Positions 10,210 to 21,100 of a stretch of 64,000 nt of DNA are shown here, one piece after another. Position 1 is the stretch's first letter; each line of letters begins with the position of its first letter. This DNA is from Artemia franciscana (taxonomy: Eukaryota > Arthropoda > Branchiopoda > Anostraca > Artemiidae). A program made the position numbers and the translations under genes. The stretch is from contig NC_088873.1 in NCBI RefSeq assembly GCF_032884065.1, positions 29,897,716-29,961,715 on the forward strand, in the 5' to 3' direction. The notes beneath the pieces are model-generated. The model was not told where the DNA came from and made no database searches. It was given only the letters and a program-made list of their open reading frames with translations.

Positions 10210-10870
10210 TCCTGTTCAGAATTTTCAATAATGGTTATTCCATTAGTATGTGTTTTATTTTGCTGTGATGCCTATTTTTAGAGGTTTCAGACTCTTCATA
10301 AAAATCCCTACCAGTTTGTTTACAAAATAAAATTTTACTATAAAAAGTAATGGCAATAATAATAACCATTCATAAATCAGCTTCAAATAAGAATTTTTTC
10401 TGACTAGATAGTTCTTTGAGAAACATACTTTTCAAGTTTGGGCTGCTATGGGCTGTTTTGAGCCTCTTAAGGGCTCAAAATAGAATATGGCTGTAAGCTG
10501 CTACTGAATTTAGAATAAGCATAAAAAAGGTAATCAAATGATATATTCACTTTCTTCCTAGATGAATTGTTTGAATATATAATATTGCTGAACAGGTAAT
10601 TGAGGCTAAATTGTGCCATTAAAGACCTAAAGTCTGTTTAGGGTAAGATACATAGTAGTCAGACAGCTAATTATATGCTTAAAAGTCAAATCTATGTTTT
10701 CTTTCACATAATGTGGATTGTTTTATCACTTGATTTTTCAAAGCTTCCTTTTTAAGCTGGCAATTATTTTCCTTAATTTGCACTACAGAGCAAAATTAAT
10801 GTCCATGCTGGATCTGTTTTGTTCTGCATCAATGATGATAATTTGGAATTTCACTGTGTTATGGGCCCAG
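10210..10870. other. No gene recognised
   Basis: AT-rich spacer between the foldback element and the 3' end of LINE family C. Nothing could be assigned. Confidence 0.5.
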
Positions 10871-11298
10871 TGACACTTAATAGGAGAGGTTTGCCAGAGA
10901 GATGCAATTTAAGCCCACTTGGTAACAGTGACCACAAGGTAGGCATGGTTCTAAGAAACCATTGTCCAGTGGTGTATTCTTGACACAGCTACACAACAGC
11001 AACTTTAGATAGAGTGTGCAAGAGGTTTGGGTATGACAAGCAGCATCAGCATCCAAGCAAGACACTTGTGGTGATGTTGCATTGGTTAGCAGCTGAAAGC
11101 AATAGATGGTGTCACTTATATTTTTGTGGCTTGTTGTTCTATTCTTTGTCATGTCTTGACTTGAAGGAGGCTTTAGTGGGTGCAGTCATGATTTTGTCTT
11201 GAATGTTGTTCTAATTGTTGGAAATATACTGGTGGGGAGGATTTTTATTGCTGAAATGGAGGACACTGCATTTATTGATGTTAAACTTGAGTAGCCAT

Positions 11299-12035
11299 TC
11301 ATTGATCAACTTCTGGCTCTCTAGAGCTCTGATTGCAGGCTTTGTTGATGGCTGGTCCAAAAAGCTTGGAGTCAACAGTGTAAAGCATGATGTTATTTGT
11401 GGCTTCCTTTGTCATATCATTTATGTAAATGAGGAAAGAGGTGAGGCCTAGGATAATACCCTGAGAAACTCCAGTGACAACATCACATTGTCTGGAGAAT
11501 ACTTTATCACCATTAATGGTGAAAAATTGGACCTTCTGCTTCTGGTCTGTTAGAAAATTTATCACCTATTCTTCTACACCAGTGCGGATGCCAACTGCTG
11601 ATAATTTGACCCTAAGGTGTCTACAGAACACCTTGTCAAACACTTTGGCAAAGTCAAGCAAATTAAGGTCAATGGGTACTCCCCTCTCCAGAAGGTCAGT
11701 GATGATATGTTTCTGCTAGTTTCTGCTACAGCCAAGGTTAAGCTAATTGGCCAGTAATTCTCTGCATTTGTCATGTGAGAGCTTTTCCAATCCAAAGGTA
11801 CAGTCTTTGAGCTGAGGAAACTCTCAAATATTTGACATAATTGAGTTGAGATTTCATTAGCCAGTTCTTTTTGGAGCCTTGGGTAGATATTATTCAGCTG
11901 TGTTAAGTTCTTATCATATAGCACTTCAAGTTGCTTTGTGACAGACCCTGGAGAAATCACAATAAGTGGCATAGGATTTGATACACTGTATGCTGGACTG
12001 TTGGGGAGAGTACTACCAGGTTCATTGGTAAACAC
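11299..12035 (-). pseudogene. LINE family C reverse transcriptase, inactive
   Basis: The 5' part (12035-11574) carries LANEISTQLCQIFESFLSS and the ENYWPISLT block (family consensus YRPISLT). Motif A (LLDFAKVFDKV) is in a neighbouring frame at about 11660. The 3' part (11565-11299) carries FLTDQKQKV, motif B (GVSQGIILGLTSFLIYINDM) and the motif C region, which reads LYTVDSKLFG where the family has YADD or FADD. The catalytic Asp pair is lost, so the copy cannot be active even apart from its frameshifts. Confidence 0.8.
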
Positions 12036-12584
12036 TGATGCAAATTACTTGTTGAGTAACACAGCTATTTCTTACAGGTCAGTAACTTCCATTCCATCAG
12101 ATTTTTTCTGCTCTTTGTTGAATATCTACTATGATCTTTGCTAGATATGTAGTTCCAGAACCTTTTAGGGTTTCTCTTGCTATCATCCATAAGCGTGGGC
12201 TTAAAGTGTGAACATAGTTGTTTAGTGAGATTCTATAGTTCATTTTAAGCATTTGCAAAGTTCTCATTGTGATCATCTTTCCCCTTTTTGTAGTACTTGT
12301 TCTAGTATTGGCTTTTTTGGTTTCTTTCTCTATGTAGCTTAGGGGTTACATGTGGGAGTGTCTTGGGCTTTGGCATGAGTTTGGTAGATATGTGATTTTT
12401 CTGGAGTGTTATAAGCTCCTCTTGACAACGATCCATTGTTGATATACCTCTCTTTGAAGCAAAGACCCCCAGTCCACATCACTCATCTCTCCTGTGATTG
12501 GTACATAGTCAGTTTAATTCCTCTGGATATGATTGTTTATGATCTTATGGAAGGCTTTGACATTGACAAGGTGATCACTTTTAC

Positions 12585-13295
12585 CTAGGGGGGAGGGGGT
12601 TGGTAAGCTATGTTTTGTAGTTGTTTTTCATTTCTAAGGAATGCCAAATCAAGGAGGGTGGGTCTCTGAAAAAGTTGATGCCTGTTTGGCTTTTCAACTA
12701 TCTGAGTCAGGACCAGAACATGAAGGCATTCAAAGAAAGGGTTAGGGGAGCTTCTGTCTATTTGGAATGGGTCAATTGGGAAGCCTTCTCTCCAATGAAG
12801 GGTGGGGAAGTTGCAGTTGCCAGATACCAGTAAATTCCCTTTCAAGCTTGCAGTTGCATTAAAAAACATACTTGTTATCACTCTTTCCATTTCCATGGGC
12901 AGAGGGACTCATATATAGGCAGCCTACTGTACTACTGTTTTGTCATGATCAGTGAGAGCAAGACATATAGCTTCTACATAATCTGAGTTGCAAGATATAA
13001 TAACTTGTTGGGCACTGTAGGATGCTTTGACAAGTGCCATTGTGGCATGTCTATATCTTGGTGATAGTAAATTTGAGAAAAAAAAATATCCAGGGAACTT
13101 AATATGGGATTCAGTCAACTTATTACTACTAGACTTAGGGCAAACATCAGTCAGAAGAACCAGATCAAAATTTTTTGAGTAATTAACAGTTTTTAGCTCA
13201 TTCAGTTTGTTAGCTAGCTGGTCAGTGTCAGTAATGAGAGCAGAAAAAGCTGGACCTACTTGTTGTGATGAATTTGCAGTAAAAAAAACTTTCAA
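12585..13295 (-). pseudogene. LINE family C apurinic-type endonuclease, broken
   Basis: 13295-12924 has the N-terminal endonuclease half (NELKTVNYSKNFDLVLLTDV, where a catalytic Glu is expected near 'TEv', then HIKFPGYFFF). 12896-12585 has the second half (LLVSGNCNFPTLHW, corresponding to 'i.GDFN.P.idW', then FFECLHVLVLTQIVEKPNRH and PTLLDLAFL). Asp to Cys at the GDFN position and TDV for TEv indicate lost catalytic residues. The two halves are separated by a frame break near 12900. Confidence 0.75.
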
Positions 13296-13888
13296 AGTTT
13301 GATGAACTGGAACTAGAAACAGTTGATTGTGTTTCAGTAGATATTTACACTAACATTTACACTATTTACACTGTCTAATTTTTGGGAGTTCTACATTTGC
13401 ATCATGGCTGGCCCAGTAAGCAGACCATTTTGTCATGATTTTGAAGTCACATATGTCAAAATTTTGTTTGCCTGCAGTGGTGTGTTCTTTCAGTTGTTTG
13501 ACAAGCTGCTTGTACTTTTCCTCGTTATTCTTTGAGTGGTCATGACAGAGATGGAAATCTTCCTTTCCAGTAAATGATCCTTTTAGAATTTGCTTCTTGA
13601 TTTGGAAGGAGGACACAATGAACAACAGTGATGGAGGAGGGGTAGGTGCCATGGTTCTGTCACTCTGGCCATTTAAATGTCAAGCATTACTCAATTGACC
13701 ACTTGTGATTCCATACTTGCTCAATGAGAAGTTTTGGACAGTACTTGCATCATCTTTTGTGCTGGACATTGGAATTTGATAGATGACTATGTTGTTCTTA
13801 TGTATGTTGTGGTCTATTTTTTGGTGCAGATTAGTTTATGTACTTCTGTCTCAAGGGTCTACTGGAGATTCACACTCAGAGCCAGGAA

Positions 13889-14293
13889 CTATGCCTGAAC
13901 AATCTGTTTAGTTGTGGCAGAGCTACATTTGGATGAGAAAGCTGTCTCAACACTGTTCACCTTGTCACTGATAGTATTAAGTTCTGCTCTAAGTGTGGTC
14001 TCAGATTGCACAATTGTGTTTGAAAAACTTGTCTGGAGGTTTGATATAGCTTGTGAGATCACCTGTGTAATGCATTTGATAGTAGCTCGAGAATACATAG
14101 GAGTTGTGACTAAAGAAGCAGCCACCTTGCACTGTGAACATGTCTTTTGGAAACCACTTATATTTTTCATTTTATTTAGCAGAGCATACTCATTGTCAGA
14201 TATGTTCAGGCAAACACAACAAATCCATTTGTCACAATTCAGTGTACTTGAGTCTTCATCAAGGTCTAGGCTACAGAGCACGCACTTGTCCAC
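13889..14293 (-). pseudogene. LINE family C ORF1 with PHD-like zinc finger
   Basis: This is a 134-residue open frame. Residues 4-55 hold paired Cys (CVLC, then NCDKWICCVCL, then CSQC) with the spacing of a PHD-type finger, a feature of CR1-group ORF1 proteins. The following 80 residues are Ser/Thr-rich with a heptad-like pattern (ISQAISNLQTSFSNTIVQ, AELNTISDKVNSVET) that looks like a coiled coil. It lies directly upstream of the endonuclease region. A further open stretch at 13652-13362 (KEDFHLCHDHSKNNEEKYKQ) is probably the remainder of ORF1. Confidence 0.65.
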
Positions 14294-14399
14294 ATTCTTT
14301 TTCAGCCTTTATCTTGGGCGCTTTGCACTTCATAGTGGCATCATCTCTGGCTAAGCTCTATTCTGTAGCTATTAGGGATTTTTGATTTTTCTAAAAAAT

Positions 14400-15099
14400 G
14401 GTGCCCCACCACAAATTCATAGAACAGCTGGGACATGGGTAACTAATCAGAACTGATGAGAAATATACCCAGGGAATGGTTAGAGAGTTTTTTTTCCAGT
14501 CAATTTCTTTTGATAGATTATACTTTTCTGAACAGTTTGGTGTATAGGAGTTATAATTTACGCACTGGGTCTGTTTTTATTTAACTTTGACAATTGGGAT
14601 TTATTTAATTGTAAATGAATTCATCCTATGAAATTAGTAAAATGTTTTAACCATATACATTTCTAACAATTTTTAATTTATTGATAGACAACAGGCGATT
14701 CTAATCTTTGATACATTTAAAGCTTTAGTCTAATCTTGAAACATGCTGTCTTATCTTGGATGCAGAGCCTCAATGGAAGAACACCATATCCAATCACTGA
14801 CAGAGTCAGTCTAAGACAGGTGTTGTTAAATAGAATAATCATATTATGAATTAGCTAGCCTATAGTGCTAACTTTCATCTAAATTTAAATGTTGAAAGAC
14901 CTGAATTTTTCCTAGATTATAGTCACCTAATCCCAGCTAATCTAGTCTTAATCATCAGCTAATCTTAACTGTGTAAGCCTATATACATAGTTCAATTTTA
15001 GGAGCAAATTATTTATGTATAGGAAAGATACTTTTCATTCAGGATATCTATCTGAGATTAGGCTTTGGACAAGTGCTCAGGGTCTTACCCTACTTCTAC
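14400..15099. other. No gene recognised
   Basis: AT-rich spacer between LINE families C and D with no supported feature. Confidence 0.5.
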
Positions 15100-15960
15100 T
15101 TATGGCAGGAATCCGCAAGGGTCAGTGGCGTGACTCTGTAAGCCTAGCCAGAGTCGACCCTGCTCTAAATGGGTACCTGGAGAAATCTGGGGAAGGTAAA
15201 TAGGAAGGGTGTGCGAAAGCACAGGATGGCTGGCCCCCATCCCCCCATTGCACTTCCTGGCTGAAGGGCCAAAAACGGAGATCAGCACTGCCGGTACAGA
15301 CTGTAAAGTCTAATGCCATATCCTTTACCTTTTTATAGAAGGATTTAGTAAGGTAGGTACTCTGGTGGCTTCTGTAAAACATGACCCAGTCATTTCTGTT
15401 GGTATACTTTGAGGAGGGCAACATTTTCCCTGATGCTGCACATTTTTTGTATATCTTATGTTTGATAGATGGTCATTGAGATGTATCCTGAAGATATTTT
15501 GCAGAAAAGTATGCTTGAACATCTTTAGTGTACTTTTATTCAGCTTCTTCTGAACCAAAGCCTGGTAGATTTGGATTTTACTCTTGACACTAATTTTGCA
15601 CTAGTTCCACAACAATTTTCTGAGGGAAGCAAAGACCATCTGTGCTTTATACAATTGCTGTTGGGCATTGCCATCTGAAGATTCATCAATACAAAACTGG
15701 GAGCCATGGTATTTGAAGCTGTTGACCTGATTTTGTTATTTGCTTTGCACTTAACAAAAAATGATCAGTGTGGTTTATTGTCATAAATTTTGTCTTCCCT
15801 GTTCTGAATTTCAAGCCATCTGCCCAAGTCATCACATTGTTCAGCATAGTTAAAAATTTTCTCTTAGTCTGGGAGGATTCCAACATTGCCTGCATAACCA
15901 GGCTATTCAATTAAAATGTTCCCTCTTGTCTGAATTCCTCTACAAGAAGAAAGGGCATTC
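15100..15960 (-). pseudogene. LINE family D, reverse transcriptase C-terminal part
   Basis: Minus-strand reading begins around motif C (YAGNVGIL, family YADDVGIL). It continues with LNNVMTWADGLKFRTGKTKFMTIN, a frame change, then DGNAQQQLYKAQMVFASLRKLLW and KSKIQIYQAL, and a LGHVLQKPPEYL block (family RWLGHVLRM). A Gly/Pro-rich end (GGWGPAILCF) follows. Frameshifts and stops are frequent. This is a third distinct RTE-like family. Confidence 0.7.
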
Positions 15961-17100
15961 TAAAGCACCCAATCAACATAGTAGCTGAAAAGAGCCAGCT
16001 TGTACTCTAAGCTGTTCCTGAGATATTGCTGATATGCCTTTTTGACAACCTGCTTGCACATTATGTGTTTTGACCTAGTTCAACACTGTATTCACCATTC
16101 CCTGGAAGTTTTAATTTAATGCTCTTAAAATAATCAATAGTAGTAGTCTTATTAGCAATAGTAGTGGGGTTATTGGTAATGACAGCACCAGTAGTAGTAA
16201 CAGTAGAAGTCTTCACATAGTGACTATTTGGTTGGCTCAACATCCCTTCAAAACACCCTAATAGTTTCAACTCATATAGTCTAAGTCATTCCTGAGTTAT
16301 TGGATAACCAGCATGCAGATACTTTGTCAAGATTTTATTAAATGTCCCCCTCAATGGTCGCTGAAAGTTTCACCTTACGAAGCAGTAGTACAAGTTATAG
16401 TAGCAATAGTAAGCACAGAACATCCTTTTATTATTTCAACATCCCATTAACATGTTTAGAAATTTCAGCTTAAAACTCATTGTCTTTTGGCTGGTTCAAC
16501 TTACCTCTCAATCTGATTTAAATGTGTCAATTTGTTACTCTAAGCTGTCCCTGAGATATTTTTGAAATATAATTTTCACAACCTGCATACATATGATGTG
16601 TTTAGGTTTAGTTCAACATTTCCAGAAAATTTCAATTTAATATCTTTACCCTAGAAGGGTAAAAGTAGCTGACTAGCCCTAGAAGGATTTGTAGTATATC
16701 ATAGATATAGTTCCTTTTGTTAGTTCAACATCCCATTCAACACACCCTGAAATTTTCTAATTAAAAGTCTAGCCTTTTGGTTAATTCAACTTGCCTCTCA
16801 ACATGCCATGAAAGTGTCAACTTAATATTCTGAACTGTTCCTTAGTTGGTGACCCCTTTGTGCAAGATGCATACACTTGGTATGTTTAGATTTAGTTTAA
16901 ACTCCCTTTAAACGTTCTCTGAAAGCATTACCTTAATACCATTCACCTTAGTAGCAGCCATAATAGCAGTACTCACCCCCCTCAGCATATCCTGAAAGTC
17001 TCAAATTTAGTATTCTAAGCTATTCCTGAGATACTAATGATATGCTCTTTTGAAAATCTAAATGCTCATAGTGTGCATTGATTTAGTAGAGCATTTGACA
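15950..17100. repeat. Degenerate array of about 117-bp repeat units
   Basis: Related phrases recur several times: 'CCTGAGATATTGCTGATATGCC', 'TTTGACAACCTGC', 'GTGTTTTGACCTAGTTCAACA', 'CAACATCCCATTCAACACACCCTGAAA' and 'TCAACTTAATATTC'. GTA-rich stretches (around 16135-16215) are interspersed. The same phrases recur at 23380-23900. The array is old and diverged, with no coding frame. Confidence 0.6.
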
Positions 17101-17815
17101 AATTTAGGAGGAGGTTAAATTTTTTTTTCAAGTAAAAACTTAGTTTTACCTCTATGCAATGAGTAAAAAAAGAGTTACATTTTGTAGAAAATAAGATTTT
17201 GAGATAGAGATTTTCTTAAAAATAGTTCAAAGGTCAGATTACACAAATTCAGGGTTGACACAGTCCCCAGAACCCTCGGACATGTATTGTAAGGTTATAC
17301 CCCAGGTGCATGTGAGGTTTTTATGGAAAGGTTGTTGTGTAACCTTCAAAGGGGGCTCATTTGTTTAGAAATATGTTGTTCTAGTGCCCTCTTTGAGAGT
17401 AAAAAGTGATCAGAGGGTAACTTCCCCCCCAAGACATTTTCTTCCCAGATGCATATGATCAAATTTTGAGATCAGAACATAAGACTCTGGGTCAACATAA
17501 CCCACCAGAGCCCAGGAACAAGTGCTTGCATATAAGATTTTTATGGAAGGGGTGGCTATATAAACTTCAGAGAGGATTCATGTGATTGGAAATTGAAATT
17601 TCTAGTCCCCTATTTAAGAGTCAAAAGTGATTAGATGACATCTGGACCCATCTGGAGTTTGTAGCGTTTTTGTGGGAGTAAGGGTATGTAAAAATGCAGC
17701 ATTTAATGTAAAACCAGGTCAACCCTTCTACTTTTGTGTTTTTAAGGGAATGCAAATACTTTGAATTACATCAATTCTTTAATAATATTTTGGTGGCTAA
17801 TAAATTACTGAGAGT
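17100..17815. other. DDX24 upstream region with fragments of the TCAAACAG-family repeat
   Basis: 17380-17450 and 17600-17650 hold blocks such as 'CTAGTGCCCTCTTTGAGAGT' and 'AAAAGTGATCAGAGGGTAAC'. They resemble 'CTAGTGCCCTTTTTAAGTGA' and 'AAAAATCGGAGGGCACC' of the element at 3275-5035. A promoter for the helicase gene is expected in or upstream of this region, but no TATA box, initiator or CpG-rich block stood out. Confidence 0.45.
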
Positions 17816-17989
17816 TTTTTTTAATTATAGTCATCTACATTTTTAGCTTGGTTTGCATTTGATTTATAGTTACTGGTAGTTCACCGAAAATGACTGGCAA
17901 GATTTTTTTAATTATAGTCATCTACATTTTTAGCTTGGTTTGCATTTGATTTATAGTTACTGGTAGTTCACCGAAAATGACTGGCAAGA
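17816..17989 (+). repeat. 87-bp tandem duplication spanning the DDX24 leader and start codon
   Basis: 17816-17902 and 17903-17989 appear identical. Each begins with T7, then AATTATAG and TCATCTACATTTTTAGC, and ends ACCGAAAATGACTGGCAAGAT. Each copy therefore carries a T-tract/TAG that could act as a 3' splice site (ending at 17830 and 17917), and one ATG (17890 and 17977). Only the second ATG opens the helicase frame. Confidence 0.95.
17890..17949 (+). other. 19-codon upstream ORF created by the leader duplication
   Basis: The upstream ATG is in the same context as the true start (ACCGAAAATGAC). It encodes MTGKI, identical to the helicase N-terminus, then 14 hydrophobic residues and TGA at 17947-17949, 27 nt before the helicase ATG. 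It would be translated only if the transcript or spliced leader begins upstream of 17890. If splicing uses the second TAG (17917) it is removed. Confidence 0.6.
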
Positions 17990-18114
17990 TTATAGCTAAA
18001 GGAGATTGGAAAAGTATTCCCATTGATTTATCGGTTTTTGAAAAATCTGGAAAGGTGGATCTCATTGAATTTGAAGAACTCTGTGATTATAACATCAAAC
18101 AAGATGATAAAATG
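17977..18114 (+). CDS. DDX24: DDX24 coding exon 1 (residues 1-46)
   Basis: It encodes [20 protein letters not shown] and FEELCDYNI, matching the conserved DDX24 N-terminal 'WK.v.iD...F......fEEL.dY' segment. That similarity fixes this ATG and not the duplicated one at 17890. The donor is ATG|GTAATT, phase 0. A 5' non-coding exon upstream is likely but was not identified. Confidence 0.92.
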
Positions 18115-21100
18115 GTAATTATGAATTGTTTTTTTTTTTTTGCTTTTTTACTGTCATAACTCCATATTTCTTCAGTTGTTAAATGTTCTTGTTTTATTGT
18201 TTTTTGTTTTGCTTTTTTAAGCAATTTTTCCTTTAGAAATTATGTTTGCTAAATCCTGTTGTGATTCAGCCTTGTTTCTCGCCATCTACTTTAGTCAACA
18301 ATAGTGTATAAGCTCTGGTTTGTTGTACATCATGAATGTTCCAGCATATTATATTGTTTAGTCTCTGTTTGTCTAATTGAAGGTGTAATTCTAATTAAGA
18401 TTTGACATTCAAATGGAGGTTTTGAAATTCAGAAGGGGAAGTTTTTGCTGTTCAATTTAGACTTAAAAAAAAGTTATTTCGGATGAAAATAACAAGCAAA
18501 GTTAAAACTTAAAAAAAGAAACTGATCCATATATAAAGAATCTGCCCCCTCCCTTTATACCCTGCTCTTTGAATTTATGCCTCTAATGGTTTCAGAATGT
18601 CTCCTCAAACACAAGGATTGTTCAAATAAAATAAAAAGTATTTTTCACAATACCTCAAGAAGGGATGAGTGGTTTAAATGAGCATGTTTGCTTTAAACTA
18701 TGGAACAAATTAAATATTTTTAAGCATGTATGGTTGCGCATATGTGGCACTTGTATATGAGGGGCACTTACTCTCTGCTACCTGAGGTAGCCTATATCTT
18801 GAATCGCCACGTGTGTCACACTGTTCTGCCCTGCGTGACACAGTTACTGCAATGCTTAGCCAAGTTTTGCCATGGTCGGTCCACTTCTGCCAGGCTTTAA
18901 AGTCGCCACTTCGTGGACACGGCTTCTGAAATTCGGCAATATCTTGCTCATAAAGTGTGAAAATTTTAAGGAGGGCCTGTCCAACACACAGGTAGAATAA
19001 TTTCTTTCATTTTAAGTTTCCATCTTTTTGGAAAACTCTGAAGAGCTCTGGTTTATTTGAAAAAAAAATTGTATTTAATTTAGGAAACATCCATTCTTAT
19101 TTTAAATTAGAAGTTTTCAAAGATTTTTGAAGAGCTACAGCTTTAAATTGACTTTAGATTTCTGACCGATACTATATACCTCCATGCTTCCTGTGCTATT
19201 GACTATTTCCTTGGTTTCCTGGCTTAATTAATTAGTCACATTTAAAATTGACTGGTACAGTATTGACTTATATTTTAGGCTATTTTGATCCAGATATTGG
19301 TTCAAACAGTCATTCACGTTTGGCACGTCACACTCTAACCAGGGGTGGAGTGGAGGGGGTGTTTGTGTGTTTTTTTTTAAAGAGTGTCGTTTAGACTAAA
19401 CCAGATTTAAAGGGACAGGACTGGTAGCAACTCATGCCTTAAAAACCTGCTTTTACTCGTGCCTGATTGTTTTTGTCTGGTCGCTCACAACTAGCCCTTA
19501 CTTTTTGTGAACTCATTTAAGTCGTTTACTTTAGCCTCAATCAGTTCCTAGGCACTCTATTTAGTCAAAGACAGTATATGTTGTATTGTCCTTCTCTTGA
19601 AAAGACTTTGGAATTTTCAGATTTCCGAATAGAGAAATGGATGATTTTACTATTGCTTCCCTTCAGTCGTAGATAGCCAAAACCGAATTTACATGTTTTA
19701 TTTATATGGTTTAATTCTTATTTTTAATAATTGTGGATTTAAACAGGGTTGTTCAAATTAAACCAAGTGTGAAGGGACTGGACTGAAAGTCTAGCAACTC
19801 GCCTTAGAAATCAGTTTTTGTTTGCGTATGATTTGCTTATATCTGATGGTTCAGTATTTAGGAAAAACTCATTGATTATATGAACAAACCAAATTCAAGA
19901 GACAAGGTAACATGTACGGAGCGTTGGTCAAACTTTCACTAAAAGTGGAAAAGAAGACAAGACATTTCTAAACACAATGGAAAAGGGGTTAGAATTCAAA
20001 GTTTAGGAACCCACGAGACTTCCAAAGTAAGTGTATACAGAACAGTGCAACAAAAAAACAACAACAGCAACTCAATTACACACGAGGTTGAGGCGAATAC
20101 AACGCTTGACTAGTAAGATTTGGCTGTGTACCCAGAATTTTTTTTTTCTTAGGATAGGAGTTCTTATCAATGCGCTAGGATAGGTCATTTAAGTCGGAAG
20201 GTAAGTTTTTACCATAGACAAAAGTAATGAGCAATATTAAAACTTACAAGGAGCTGGAAATGGGTTAGAAGTTGTTCCAAATGTGTTCCTCCGGCTCTTC
20301 ATGGTAATTTTTTATGTTACGTGATTGATCAACACAAATGATAAGAAGGAGTCAAATATAGGGTTTATGTTACGTGATTGATCAACACAAATGATAAGAA
20401 GGAGTCACATATAGGGTTAGATATTCCTGATCAAAGACCCAACAATATATGGTTACATGTGTTACCAAGCTGGAACACATTATATCATTATTACTGATTC
20501 CATTGACGTTATTAAGACTGCCTGGGCAAATTTTACTTTGAATGCGAGGGATATCTTGGTGGAAATACAATCTATATCTTCTTCTGTGTTTGAAATATGT
20601 AAAGAGTTAACAGTTGATGGCACTGAAGAACTTTTTAATATCTCAACAGTTGGTAGATTTCTTGACAAAAGTTACTATAGAGATTTTGAAAGTATAGATC
20701 ACAATAGGCCAGAAATAAGGAAACCAATCCCTAGCAAAAACCAAAGGAAGTGCCTCATTTTACATGATCCTAATCAACCCAAGCTGAGTGCGTTCCTAGT
20801 TGATCCTTCAAAATAGAAAAAAAACTGTGATGTTTTCTTCTGGGATAGTACAAGGATTACCAGTACTTAGAATGCGATATTGAGAAAGATGTTGCTTTCT
20901 GCTTTGTGTGTTTTCTTTTTTCTGAACTTTTTGCACAGAAACAGCAGCGTGTTTCATGGATTCATTTTTGAAGAAACATTAAGATATTTCCAGTCAAAGA
21001 TAAATATCAACTGAAAACGTTTGTTTTATATGATTATATGACATACATGCTTTTCAAATTGAAAATGTTATTCAATCTGTATGATAAAACCTGTGATTGT

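Larger units (their letters stand above)
10880..14330 (-). mobile_element. LINE family C (CR1/Jockey-group), decayed two-ORF copy
   Basis: Read on the minus strand the order is ORF1 with a PHD-like zinc finger (14293-13889), an ORF1 tail (13652-13362), endonuclease (13295-12585), then reverse transcriptase with motif A near 11660, motif B near 11480 and a mutated motif C near 11390. A terminal block reads FLRTMPTLWSLLPSG. ORF1 plus EN plus RT with IYINDM in motif B is characteristic of CR1/Jockey-type LINEs. Stops and frameshifts occur throughout. No tail or target duplication was identified. Confidence 0.8.

Noticed and set aside
11014-14385. Plus-strand ORFs of 60-146 codons
   Set aside because: They are antisense to the LINE family C coding regions and lack any domain.
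17890-17949. Upstream ATG as the true DDX24 start
   Set aside because: The frame ends at TGA (17947-17949) before reaching the conserved WK..P.DLS segment.
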